Assembly (NCBI GenBank): GCA_949128115.1
Contig: OX421962.1
Coordinates: forward strand, 40,447,745-40,511,744
Direction of reading: 5' to 3'
From: Anaspis maculata
Taxonomy: Eukaryota > Arthropoda > Insecta > Coleoptera > Scraptiidae
DNA length: 64,000 bases
How positions within the stretch are numbered: position 1 is the first letter of the stretch; the number at the start of each line of letters is the position of its first letter. The position numbers were made by a program, and so were the translations under genes. Below are positions 11,786 to 21,921 of this stretch, one piece after another. The notes below the pieces were generated by a model. The model ran no database searches. It saw nothing but the letters and a program-made list of their open reading frames with translations, and had not been told where the DNA came from.

Positions 11786-12853
11786 ATTAATGTACACACA
11801 TCAAAAGAATCTAGCGGACAAGCAATTTCAGACGATTTCTAAAATTATCATAACTTTCGACTGCCGTCAGTGATTTCATATCGGTTCTCAGTGTTCGATA
11901 GCCCAATCCTTCGTTCCCATGCCTTGATTACGTCAAATACGAACAATGTTTTATAAAGTTTCTACGGGGTGATCAATGGAACAGTGTAAAATTGCCAAAA
12001 GTTCAGTACAAGCGTGATTTCCCAAAAAAAATAATTATGCATTCCAATACATAATGTTTAGATGTAATGTTTACAAACACCAATAGACTGGTGTTTCAGC
12101 TTCAGTAATGTTTTTGAATTTTGGAAATCGAAGGTGAATTGCCAAAGACATTGATCATTTTGTGCCGCCATGTTGAACTTACAAGAAAGTGATCCGATTT
12201 CATTAAAACTTGCATCATACTTATGTCTGGTTCAAGTAATTGGAATTTAATGGTCGAATGTCTTTTTCGGTCACTTTCAAGCCGCTACATTGAACTTTTA
12301 TGTGAATGATTCGATTCTAGTGTGTTTCAAATAAATTGTATTCAAATCGAATCATTTATGTGAAAAGTTCAATATAGCGGCTCGGAAGTGATCGAAAGTG
12401 ACATTTGACCTTGAAATTCCAATTACTTGAATCAGACATGGGTGTGTTCCAAGTTTCAATGAAATCGGATCACTTGCTTCTTTCTTGGAAGTTCAACATG
12501 GCGAAATTAAATGGTCAATATCTTTGGCAATTCACCTTCGATTTTTAAAACTCAAAAACGTCACTCAAGCTGAAACACTGATCTTCAAAACTGTGCTATT
12601 GGAATGCATGCATTTTTTTTTAGAAATCGCGCTTGTACTGAACTTTTGGCAATTTTACACTGTTCCATTGATCACCCTGTAGCAAACTTATAAAACATAT
12701 TGTTCGTATTTGACGTGATCAAGAAAAGAAAAAAAAACATTGAGCTATCGAACACTGGAAACCGATATGAAATCGCTGATGCGAATCTAAAGTTATGATG
12801 ATTTTAGAAATCGTCTGAATTTGCTTGTCCCCTAGATTCTTTTGATGTGTGTA
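11786..12853. repeat. outer foldback enclosing 11965-12679
   Basis: The outer arms are 11786-11964 and 12680-12853, mirrored from TACACACATCAAAAGAATCT to AGATTCTTTTGATGTGTGTA. If the inner element is removed, they meet almost base to base at the TA where it is inserted. Confidence 0.8.
11965..12679. mobile_element. 715 bp long-TIR element at a palindrome centre, TA target
   Basis: Ends are CGGGGTGATCAATGGAACAG and CTGTTCCATTGATCACCCTG, with TA on both sides (11963-11964, 12680-12681). The arms pair for about 350 bp. No transposase. Confidence 0.8.
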
Positions 12854-13521
12854 GTTGCTTACGGTTATAGAGGGTGGTGAAAATTTCGATGCTCACCATT
12901 GTATCTTGGAACCGGTAAGAGATACGAGGTTGGTTAAATTAGAAAAAAGTTGCGCATTTTTGTGGCGATTGAGAATCTGAAAAGAAACTTTGAATATTTT
13001 TATTGGTTCCCGATTTATCACGAAAAAACTAAAAATTTTGATTTCAGAAATTATTTTTCATCTTTCTAACCATTCAAGCTATTTCAAATCAACTTGGTAC
13101 CCTTATGTTTTTGATCACTCCGAGTCGAATAACGTTGACAGAAATTTTCCAGGTCTTATAGATTTTGAATTATGATAGTCAACTTTTATTTTGTCTTATG
13201 GCCGCCATATTGGATTTTTGCACTAATAAATAGAGAAAAAAATTAGCCTTCCAAATTAGTAACCAACATGTTCCTTTCATGACATTCTTAGCGTCAAATT
13301 TCGAAACTTTCGTGAATTATTGACAAAATCGGGAATGCTTTGAAAAACAATTGAAATATTATCAATAGCAACAACAAAAAAGTGACAGATGGTATACAAT
13401 TGACGTATATAACTTCTTAATCGTGTTTTTTTTGCCCTGCATTAACTACTAGAGGTTATTAGCAGGTTTTTCTGTGGGGGTTTTTCAGTAACGGTAACAG
13501 TATTAACGATAACAACGAATA

Positions 13522-14259
13522 GACCGAAGAAGTGTGACGTCACAACATGGCAACATGGCCGGCGGTTGACATTTTCTGGAGGCCATCGTCAAACGTGACA
13601 TGACCGTGGGATGCACGGCACGTGGCATGCACTTGACGTTTCTCTGTTTGTGTTTGTCATGTGTTTGTCAAATTTTTGCGAAGGTGAATAACGGAAATGG
13701 ATATAACAAAAAAGATTCATATTTTGGGCTATATCAGGTGGAGGAAATCAAACTATATTGCTATAGACTAAAAACTGCTAACTATAAACTGCGATCCATT
13801 GCTCTTTGCCTCTGAGCATCTCATGAACGAGATTGTCGACGGCGATTCTCCTGCCCAGTTTTTCTTCGAGGTCTTCTCGCTGCCTTGATGGACCGTTACA
13901 ATGAAAACGAGCGTGTTCAGCGTTGTCCTGGCGCTGAGGCTTTTGAGGCTCCCCAGTATTTCTTTCATCCAACTTTGGACCAAGGCGTTCCACTGCCGTT
14001 GCCACTGCTCGACGAACTGCTTTCTGGCCTTGTTTCTGCTGGTTTCTGCGTATGACGCTGGCTGTCTCTTAGGCTGGCAATTTCAGCAATGCTCACTGCC
14101 ATTTTGCACTGACTTTTGTGACTTTTGTTGTGAACCTCCAGAAAATGTCATGCCAAACACAACCAAACATAGAAACGTCACGTTCATGTGACGTTGGCCT
14201 CCAGATAATGTCAACCGCCGGCCATGTTGCCATGTTGTGACGTCATCACTTCTCCGGTC
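13522..14259. mobile_element. 738 bp TIR element inside the SINE, TA target
   Basis: Terminal repeats GACCGAAGAAGTG and CACTTCTCCGGTC continue inward for about 80 bp (ATGGCAACATGGCCGGCGG mirrored near 14215). TA lies on both sides. The uninterrupted SINE at 55121 shows the joint without it. Its interior carries a decayed LINE fragment. Confidence 0.8.
13770..14100 (-). pseudogene. LINE (R1/jockey-like) ORF2 C-terminal fragment
   Basis: Two minus-strand frames together look like the region after the reverse transcriptase of an R1/jockey-type ORF2. One frame has ARKQFVEQWQRQWNALV; the next, after a frameshift, has DNAEHARFHC, then REDLEEKLGRRI, then MLRGKEQWIAVYS. The AEH.RF.C pattern resembles the C-terminal zinc-knuckle region of such proteins, with cysteines partly lost. 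It is truncated at both ends and lies entirely within the TIR element 13522-14259, so it was either captured by or inserted into that element. Not functional. Confidence 0.55.
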
Positions 14260-15134
14260 TATACATTTTTGGAGCAGTGGGGATTTATCAGTGTGGTTTT
14301 GTTTCTATGGCTTTCTCAGAAGTCCATCTGGCCCAGTGTGGATTTGAAACCGGGACCTTCGTCTTTGAAAGCGGGGCCGAGCTCACCGTGCTACCGACTG
14401 GGTTTAATCGTGTTTTGTGCTTGTTTGTACCGAGATTTCATAAATTAAATAAGTCAAGGGTGTTTGTGAGTTTGAAAACGTCTGTCGGAACTTGTATCGT
14501 TCGTGTTAAAGTTTGACAAATTTATTACAAAAGGAGTAGGGTTACCCTAGTTTCGACAGACGTTTTTGAATTCACAGGCACCCTTGACTCATTTAATTTA
14601 TGAACTCTCTGTACAAACGAGCACAAAACACGATTGAGAAGTTAGATACGTCAATTGCACAATATTTGTCACTTTTTTGTTGTTGCTATTGATAATATTT
14701 CTATTGTTTTTTGAAGCATTCCCGATTTTGTCAATAATTTACGAAAATTTCGAAATTTGACGCTTAAAAAAATCCATAAAAAGAACATGTTGGTTACTAA
14801 TTCGGAAGGCTAATTTTTTTCTCTATCAACTAGTGCAAAAGTCCGACATGGCGGCCATAAGAAAAATAAAAGTTGACTATCATAATTTGAAGTCTAGAAA
14901 GTCTAGAAAGAAGATTGGAATACCTTGAATGGTTGGAAAGATAAACAAGTGAGTATGCCTTCACGTGCGTGAGTCTCAGTAGCGCATTTTCTCAAAGAGG
15001 CATATTGTGGACGTAAAGAAATTTGGTTAAAGGAGAAACACCATTCCTTGCCCACTTTCTTCATTCGAAACTCATTGTGATATTTTGTTATCAGAATGGG
15101 GTACTTGCCAATGAAATAGATTTGAATGAAAATT

Positions 15135-15409
15135 TTTTCACTCATCAATATTTTTTTGTTTGAGGGCGGGAGCTAGGAGCGGCGACTAATCAACAGTAGT
15201 CTATTCTTTCCCATTTTTAGTTGGCTATCCAAATAGCGAAAGAACTAGATCGCTATGTCTTCGGGTTTATGTTTTCCATTTATCTTATACTAATTATAAC
15301 TTATACTCTTATACCATTTATACTTTGAGGGCAGCGTGTGGGGGTGGCAGCATTCGGCAGAGTAACTGTTGCACAGTTTGAGTTAGGAGTTTCTAAATGT
15401 TCAAGGAAA
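15135..15409 (+). repeat. satellite G monomer upstream of the Helitron
   Basis: The same unit as at 18725-20480: GAGGGCGGGAGCTAGGAGCG, then AGATCGCTATGTCTTCGGG, then GGGTGGCAGCATTCGGCA, and ending ...TTCTAAATGTTCAAGGAAA. The final A is the left flank of the Helitron. Confidence 0.8.
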
Positions 15410-15559
15410 TCAATATATATAATAAAAGTAAGTGCCAAATCTTTGTGCCGCTAAAACTCAGAAACGAGTACCGCTACGATCAAAGGAGTTATATGGTATG
15501 GTAGCCCTATATCCCCCATCGATGAAGAAGGTTTCCGTTTTTACCTAAAGGGCGTGCTT

Positions 15560-18360
15560 TCGAAGATATAAGGACTGGAAATTTTTAGCTCTCTAGAAAT
15601 GTCTTGAACAGTCCAGAACTTTCGAGAGTATTCGAGATCATTCAACAACATTCCAGAATGTTTCGGTATGTTCTGGAATGTTCGGAAATAGTCTTCAACG
15701 TTCGAATAATAAAAGAAAGTGTACAGAGTTGCGTGCCGGAAATCAGAAACGAGTCCCAGTAGGATCGAAGAAGTTATATGGTGTGGTAGCCCTCTATGCC
15801 CCATCCATGAAGAAGGTTCTTGGTTTTATTTGACGGGCGGGTTTTTTTAAAGATAAAAGAGCTGGAACTTTCGCCCTCTAGAATGTCTAAAACAGTCCAG
15901 AACATCCGAAAGTATTCGAGATCAATCAACAACATTCCAGAATGTTCCGGTATGTTCTACAATATCCTGGAATAGCCTGGAACGTTCGGAAACACCCCGA
16001 AACATTCCAGATCATTGTGGAACATTCGAGATCATTCCATAACATTCAAAAATGTTACGGTGTGTTGTAAAATGTTCGGGAATAGTCTGGAACGGTCGGA
16101 AACATCCCGCAACATTCCAAATCATTGTGGAACATTCGAGATCATTCTACAACATTCCAAAATGTTCCGGTATGTTCGGGAATGGTCGGGAATAGTTTGG
16201 GATGTTCGGAAACATCCCGTGATTATTCCACAACATTCCAGAATGTTCGGGTATATTCGAGAATAGTCTGGAACGTTCTGAAACATTCCGAAACATTCCA
16301 ATCCATTGTGGTACCTACATTCGAGATCGTTCCACAACATTTCAGATTCCAGAATGTTCCGGTACGTTCTAGAATGTTCGATAATAGTCTGGAACGTTCG
16401 AAAACATCTCGGAACATTCCAGATCATTGCGGAACATTCTAGATCATTCTACAACATTCCAGAATGTTCAGGTATGTTCTGGAATGGTCGGGAATAGTGT
16501 GGAATGTTCCTAAACATCCCGAATTATTCCAGATCATAGTAGAGCATTCAAATTCATTCCATAACAGTCCAAAATGTTTTGGTATGTTCTAAAATGGTCG
16601 GGATCATCTAGAACGTTCAAAAACACCCCGGAACATTCCAGATTATTGAAGAGCATTCGTGATCATTCCACAACATTCCAGAATGTTCGGGTATGTTCGG
16701 GAGTAGTCTGGAACATTTGGAAACATTCCAGAATGTTCCATTATGTTCTAGAATGATCGAAAATAGTCTAGAACGTTCGGAAACATCCTGGAACATTCCA
16801 GATCATTGTGGAACATTCGAGATCATTCTATAACATTCCAGAATGTTCTGGAATTGTCAAGAATAGTCTGGAACGTTCTGGAACATTCAGAAACATTCCA
16901 ATCCATTGTGATTTCTACATTCGAGATCGTTCCACAACATTTCAGATTCCAGAATGTTCCGGTATGTTCTGGAATGGTCGGGAATAGTCTGGAATGTTCG
17001 TAAACATCCCGAAATATTCCAGATCATTGTAGAGCATTCAAAATCATTACAGTCCAAAATGTTTTGGTATGTTCTAAAATGGTCAGGATCATCTAGAACG
17101 TTCAAAAACATCCCGGAACATTCTAGACCATTGTAAAGCATTCGTGATCATTTCACAACATTCCAGAATGTTCCGGTATGTTCGGGAGTAGTCTGGAACG
17201 TTCGAAAACATCCCAGAATGTTCCATTATGTTCTAGAATGATCGAAAATAGTCTGGAACGTTCGGAAATATCCTGGAACATTCCAGATCATTGTGGAACA
17301 TTCGAGATCATTCTATAACATTCCAGAATGTTTTGGAATTGTCGGGAATAGTCTGGAACGTTCTGGAACATTCAGAAACATTCCAATCCATTGTGATTTC
17401 TACATTCGAGATCGTTCCACAACATTTCAGATTCCAGAATGTTCCGGTATGTTCTGGAATGGTCGGGAATAGTCTGGAATGTTCGTAAACATCCCGAAAT
17501 ATTCCAGATCATTGTAGAGCATTCAAAATCATTACAGTCCAAAATGTTTTGGTATGTTCTAAAATGGTCAGGATCATCTAGAACGTTCAAAAACATCCCG
17601 GAACATTCCAGATCATTGTAGAGCATTTGTGATCGTTTCACAACATTCCCGAATATTTCGGCATGTTCGGGAGTAGTCTGGAACGTTCGAAAACATTCCA
17701 GAGTGTTCCATTATGTTCTAGAATGATCAAAAATAGTCTGGAACGTTCGGAAACATCCTGGAACATTCCAGATCATTGTGGAACAATCCAGATCATTCTA
17801 TAACATTCCAGAATGTTCTGGAATTGTCGGGAATAGTCTGGAGCTCCCGAAAACATCCCGGATCATTCCAGATCACTGTGGAACATTCCAGAACACCCTT
17901 GAAAGTTCCTGCAACATTGTGGACCATTCGAAGCCTTTTTGGTGTGGAGCCACCTTTTAGTAGAGGTGCAGTACAGAATAAGTACAGAATATTAGAGGGT
18001 ATTCAAGATCATTCCACAACATTCCAGAATGTTCCCGTATGTTCTGGATTGTTTGGGAATTGTCTGGAACGTTCGAAAACATCTCGAAACATTCCAGATC
18101 ATTGTGGAACATTCTAGGACACTCTTGAAAGTTTCTGGAACATGATGGACTATTCGAAGCCTTTTAGGTGTGGGACCACCTATTGGTAGAAGTGCAGTAC
18201 AGAATATTCGAGACTATTCGAGATCATTCCACAACATTCCAGAACGTTCCGGTATATTCTGGAATATTCAGGAATAGTCTGGAACGTTCGGCCAGGAACA
18301 TTCCAGAACACTCTCGAATGTTCTGGATTCTGGAAAGTTGTGGTCCATTCGAAACTTTCT
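15560..18360. repeat. tandem array of HSE-like GAAnnTTC motifs, with 485 bp higher-order unit
   Basis: Units of roughly 110-120 bp contain phrases such as ACATTCCAGAATGTTCCGG, GGAACATTCCAGATCATT and GGAATAGTCTGGAACGTTCG. Perfect three-part TTCnnGAAnnTTC motifs are seen for example at 15935-15947, 16236-16248, 16347-16359 and 16367-16379. The heat-shock factor consensus is alternating nGAAn blocks, so the array is a dense field of candidate HSF sites. A higher-order repeat of 485 bp begins at 16806, 17291 and 17776 (the last partial). At the 5' side two diverged copies of a 287 bp block (15430-15612, 15720-15905) lead into it. Open frames through the array are repeat artefacts. Confidence 0.9.
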
Positions 18361-18393
18361 TTTAGTTTGAGTGGGGCTACCCATTAGTAGGGG

Positions 18394-18402
18394 TATATAA
18401 AG
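18394..18402 (+). promoter_or_regulatory. TATA box downstream of the HSE array
   Basis: TATATAAAG lies about 90 bp upstream of the ATG at 18482 and directly after the HSE array, the layout of a heat-shock promoter. Earlier array units carry related but TATA-less sequence (GTGGAGCCACCTTTTAGTAG near 17945; GTGGGACCACCTATTGGTAG near 18170). Function is inferred. Confidence 0.55.
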
Positions 18403-18481
18403 CAAGATCCGTCGTGGTTTTGAACACCTGTTTATTGCCAGTTGTTAATGAAAAGTTGATATATGATATACATTTTACACA

Positions 18482-18586
18482 ATGCCCAACGTGGAAAAGG
18501 AGTCTTGCCAGTTCTGTAGCAAAATGGCGAAAGAAAAAAACGAACAGCGAAAACATGAAACAGTCGAAGAGCGCGAAGTACGGTAG
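18482..18586 (+). CDS. short ORF (34 aa) in the Helitron, possible remnant of a Helitron N-terminal region
   Basis: The frame starts MPNVEKESCQFCSKMAKE, with one CxxC pair, continues with a charged EQRKHETVEEREVR stretch, and stops. A shift of frame after this gives RRSQRISRMSTVRCRAVTH and LREARANED. Arg/Glu-rich repeats with an ETxEER core occur in the N-terminal part of some animal Helitron-encoded proteins, so this is probably the decayed start of such an ORF, but the match is by memory only. It is the first ATG after the TATA box. The 3' part (from 18518) is duplicated at 19055-19260. Whether it is translated is unknown. Confidence 0.35.
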   Translation: MPNVEKESCQFCSKMAKEKNEQRKHETVEEREVR

Positions 18587-19586
18587 ACGTTCCCAACGAA
18601 TAAGTAGAATGAGCACCGTTAGATGCAGAGCAGTCACTCATGAAAATATCACCCTACGAGAAGCGCGAGCGAACGAGGACTAGGTCTCGCTTAGGGGCCG
18701 CGAAGCGGCCCCGGCGAAAGCTAGTATGATAATAAGTGAGAATTGTGAAAGTTGCATTTTTTTTGGTTTGGGGGCGGGAACTGGGGGCGGCGACTAATCA
18801 AAAGTGGCCTATCTTTTCCCATTTTTAGTCAGCTATCTATATAGCGGAACAATTAGATCGCTATGTCTTCAGGGTTATGTTTTACATTCATTCTTACTTT
18901 GGGGGCGGCGTGGGGGAGCGGCAGTGTTTGGCAAAGAAATTCTTCCACAGTTTGAGTTTGGAGTTTCTAAATGTTTGAGGTAACATTAAAATGTAAATCA
19001 GTGGAAATTATTGAAAGTTGCACTTTTTCTTTTGGGGGTGGAAGTTACAAAGTAGCAAAATGGCGAAAGAAAAAAACGAACAGCGAAAACATGAAACAGT
19101 CGAAGAGCGCGAAGTACGGTAGACGTTCCCAACGAATAAGTAGAATGAGCACCGTTAGATGCAGAGCAGTCACTCATGAAAATATCACCCTACGAGAAGC
19201 GCGAGCGAACGAGGACTAGGTTTCGCTTAGGGGCCGCGAAGCGGCCCCGGCGAAAGCTAGTATGATAATAAGTGAGAATTGTGAAAGTTGCATTTTTTTT
19301 GGTTTGGGGGCGGGAGCTGGAGGCGGCGACTAATCAAAAGTGGCCTATCTTTTCCCATTTTTAGTCAGCTATCTATATAGCGGAACAATTAGATCGCTAT
19401 GTCTTCAGGGTTATGTTTTACATTCATTCTTACTTTGGGGGCGGCGTGGGGGAGCGGCAGTGTTTGGCAAAGAAATTCTTCCACAGTTTGAGTTTGGAGT
19501 TTCTGAATGTTTGAGGTAACATTAAAATGTAAATCAGTGGAAATTATTGAAAGTTGCACTTTTTCTTTTGGGGGTGGAAGTTAGAG
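18518..19586 (+). repeat. 536 bp tandem duplication: Helitron 3' end plus satellite monomer
   Basis: Sequence from TAGCAAAATGGCGAAAG at 18518 through the CTAG terminus (18721-18724) and the following satellite unit recurs nearly identically from 19055, with its CTAG at 19257-19260. The two terminal hairpins are identical. The left joint of the second copy (GGAAGTTACAAAGTAGC) lies inside a satellite monomer and carries a few extra bases, pointing to a rearrangement rather than an independent transposition. Confidence 0.8.
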
Positions 19587-20480
19587 GCGGCGCCATATCA
19601 AAAGTAGCCTATTCTTTCCCATTTTTAGTTAGCTATCCATATAGCGAAAGAATCAGATCGCTATGTCTTCGGATTTATGTTTTTCATTCATCTCTCACTT
19701 TGAGGGCAGCGTGTGGGGGCGGCAGCATTCGGCAAAGTAACTGTTGCACAGTTGGAGCTGAGAGTTTCTAAATGTAAGGGAAATATGACAATCAGTGAAA
19801 ACTGTGAAAGTTGCATTTTTTTGTTTGGAGGCGGCAGCTGGAGGCGGCGGCTAATTTAAAGTGGCCTACCTTTTTACAATTTCAGTCAGCTATCAATATA
19901 GTGAAAGAATCAGATCGCTATGTCTTCAGGTTCATGTTTTACATTCATCTCTCACTTTGGGGGCGGCGTGTGGGAGCGGCAGAGTTTGACAAAAAAATTC
20001 TCAGTCAAGAGTCAAGAGTTTCTAAATGTTCGAGGTAACATTATCAGCTAAATCAGTGAAAATTGTTGAAAGTTGCACTTTTTTCTTTTGGGGGCGGAAG
20101 CTGGAGGCGACGCCATATCAAAAATAGCCTATCCTTTTCCCTTTTTAGTTAGCTATCCATATAGCGAAAAACTTAGATCACTATGTCTTCGGGTTCATGT
20201 TTTTCATTTATCTCTTACTTTGGGGGCGGCGTGTGGGAGCGGCAGCGTTCGGCTGAGCAAATGTTGCATAATTTGAGTGGGCAGTTCCTAATGTTTAAGG
20301 GAACATCTCAATCAGTAACTTTGTGAAAGTTGCACTTTTTATCGTTTGGGGACGGAATCTGGGGGCGGCGACTAACCAAAAGTGTCCTATCCTGTCCCAT
20401 TTTTAGTCAGCTATTTATATACCGAAAGAATCAGATTGCTATGTCTTCGAGTTTATGTTTTTCATTTTAAAGTGATTGGG
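18725..20480 (+). repeat. satellite G: dimeric array of ~260 bp monomers
   Basis: Monomers start near the phrase GAAAGTTGCA at 18751, 19017, 19287, 19553, 19810, 20072 and 20329, giving spacings of 257-266 bp apart from the Helitron duplication. Two alternating types are visible: GTTGCATTT with ACTAATC..AAAGTGGCC, and GTTGCACTTT with CCATATCAAAA.TAGCC. Each holds AGATCGCTATGTCTTC and G-rich GGGGGCGG boxes. The array decays into single G-rich fragments up to about 20720. Confidence 0.85.
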
Positions 20481-20773
20481 GGCGGTTTTTAGCAGTTTTT
20501 TCATGTCGGCGGCGCATATTGAAGACGGAATGTTTCTTGGCTTACGTTAATAAGTGGCAACTATGTATTATTAAAAAAATGAGGACACCAGAGCATCAGG
20601 TCTGGTAGAAAGTGCAATATTATGTTATTTCAAGTTTATCGGGGGCGGTTTTCTTTATGTTGGTGGCGCAATGTAGACATCCAATATAGCCTAGCCCTCC
20701 TTTGGGAGTGGCAGCTATGTAACAGCGAAAAAATTAGAAAGCTAGGTCGTCTCGTTTTGGAGGAGTTCGAGGA

Positions 20774-20795
20774 ACGGACGGACGGACGGACGGAC
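20774..20795. repeat. (GGAC)n microsatellite
   Basis: About five GGAC/ACGG tetramers. Confidence 0.9.
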
Positions 20796-20946
20796 AAAGC
20801 GGTTGCAATAGCGATTTTCATCAAGATGGAAAATGCGCTAATAATTTTTGAAATCAACATTTTTAGTATCTTCGTGATAAATCGGGAACCAATCAAAATA
20901 TTTTTCAACCAGATTGATGAGTTTTCTCCCTAAGGAGAAGCTAGCG

Positions 20947-21002
20947 TGACAGACGGACGGATGGACAGACAGACAGACAGACAGACAGACGGACGGATGG
21001 AC
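20947..21002. repeat. (GACA)n/(GGAC)n microsatellite
   Basis: A mixed run of GACA and GACG tetramers. Confidence 0.9.
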
Positions 21003-21921
21003 AAAGTGCGGCTAAGAAGGTGAAGACCTTGCTAAGGCACCAATGAGAAAGTGCACCAGCCCAAACATGAATCTGATGACTTTTTTTTGTATCATTTTCG
21101 TAATACAGTGCGCTTGCGTCCGGTTGCTAAATGAATATTCCAAGCGCCTAAATTGAATATTCGACCAGGTTGGTACAAATTCAACTAGAACATACGCCAA
21201 CTGATTGATAGCGGTGAGGTACAATGGTACAAAACTTGATATTTATTTGATAGATCATGGATTATTGAAGAACCCTAGGTATAAGAAGGAAACCGGCACT
21301 ATCACAAGATTACAGTTACTTTTTGATAATAAGTAACAACTTTTGGTAAATACGCATGTCTGGTACTACGAGTAGTAGGTTTGTTGTGACCGGCATCAAT
21401 CAGCGACGGTGGACGCGGACGGTGTTTCCATTGGTGATGAGTTTTTGTTTGTGCTTCTTCTGGTGTATGTAGGAAATGTCATTAACGTTGTCATTGTGCA
21501 AGTAGTGGAATTAAGCGAAAATTTTGTGCCCAAGCAACAAAAACGGGAACAAAATTGCGCAGTGTCAGGGTGTCAACTGTCGTCTGTCGGCTTTCAGAAT
21601 TTGTACTACCTTTGTCATAAGTGCCATAAAAATGTGACACTTGCGCTGATATGGTGCTGAAAACGAAAACAAACTATTAAAGCTGTATTCATAGTTGATG
21701 AAAGCGTAAACAGAGACGCAAGCGTGAGAGAATAAACCAATCATTGCCCTATCAAAAATTTCATATAAAAAACGGTAGGAATTGTGTTTGATTTTATATG
21801 TCTCCATACAAGCTTATTTGCACCTATGCGGAAATATTTCAAAATCCTATTCGTTTCTATGTGGAAAAAAAATCTCCATTTGGAATTCCAAATAGAACTT
21901 TTATTTGTTTCTATATGCAAA

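Larger units (their letters stand above)
13430..14403 (-). mobile_element. tRNA-derived SINE (family S1), copy with nested MITE
   Basis: On the minus strand the element starts at a tRNA-like head (A-box-like TAGCACGGTGAG, B-box GGTTTCAAATCC) and ends in a short poly(A), read as T8 on the plus strand near 13425-13433. It is flanked by a perfect 13 bp duplication TTAATCGTGTTTT (13417-13429, 14404-14416). The other arm of the host palindrome has this word once. Its body is split by the MITE 13522-14259. A complete copy lies at 55121-55420 and a head-less copy at 39743-39983. Confidence 0.9.
12895..14945. mobile_element. foldback element interrupted by a SINE
   Basis: The left arm (13060-13429 plus 14404-14515) pairs with the right arm (14555-14945), for example GCCGCCATATTGGA near 13202 with TCCGACATGGCGGCC near 14844. 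The left-hand sequence 12920-13240 resembles 2835-3140, so this belongs to the same family as 2789-3708. Part of 12990-13070 recurs inverted at 20820-20915. A 13 bp target duplication shows that the SINE landed in an existing arm. Confidence 0.75.
15410..18724 (+). mobile_element. non-autonomous Helitron carrying a heat-shock-element array
   Basis: The left end reads A|TCAATATATATAATAAAAG and the right end GGGGCCGCGAAGCGGCCCC (an 8 bp stem with GAA loop) followed by 12 bases ending in CTAG|T. A 5' TC, a subterminal 3' hairpin, a CTRR terminus and insertion between A and T without target duplication are the defining Helitron features. An uninterrupted satellite monomer near 19780-19810 (GGGAAATATGACAATCAGTG) is the empty site: flanks GGAAA and TATGATAATAAGTG join at exactly this point. 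No Rep or helicase is encoded. The body is a 2.5 kb tandem array of GAAnnTTC motifs, then a TATA box and a short ORF. Length 3315 bp. Confidence 0.85.
20481..21921. other. decayed satellite and simple repeats, no gene
   Basis: Degenerate GGGGGCGG fragments, then two tetranucleotide tracts, a segment (20820-20915) homologous in reverse to 12990-13070, and then unassigned AT-rich sequence. Open frames are short and motif-free. Confidence 0.5.

Noticed and set aside
14340..14403. tRNA-like A and B boxes, also at 54095-54160 and 55350-55415
   Set aside because: No proper acceptor stem; they are heads of SINEs with target duplications, so not called tRNA genes.
16015..18117. Many overlapping frames on both strands reading like SETFQNVPVCSG or ERSRTYRNILE
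   Set aside because: They are periodic translations of the HSE tandem array and move with the repeat, not with codon structure.
18694..18712. GC-rich perfect hairpin that looks like a bacterial terminator
   Set aside because: The DNA is eukaryotic and the hairpin sits 12 bases before CTAG, the Helitron 3' end.
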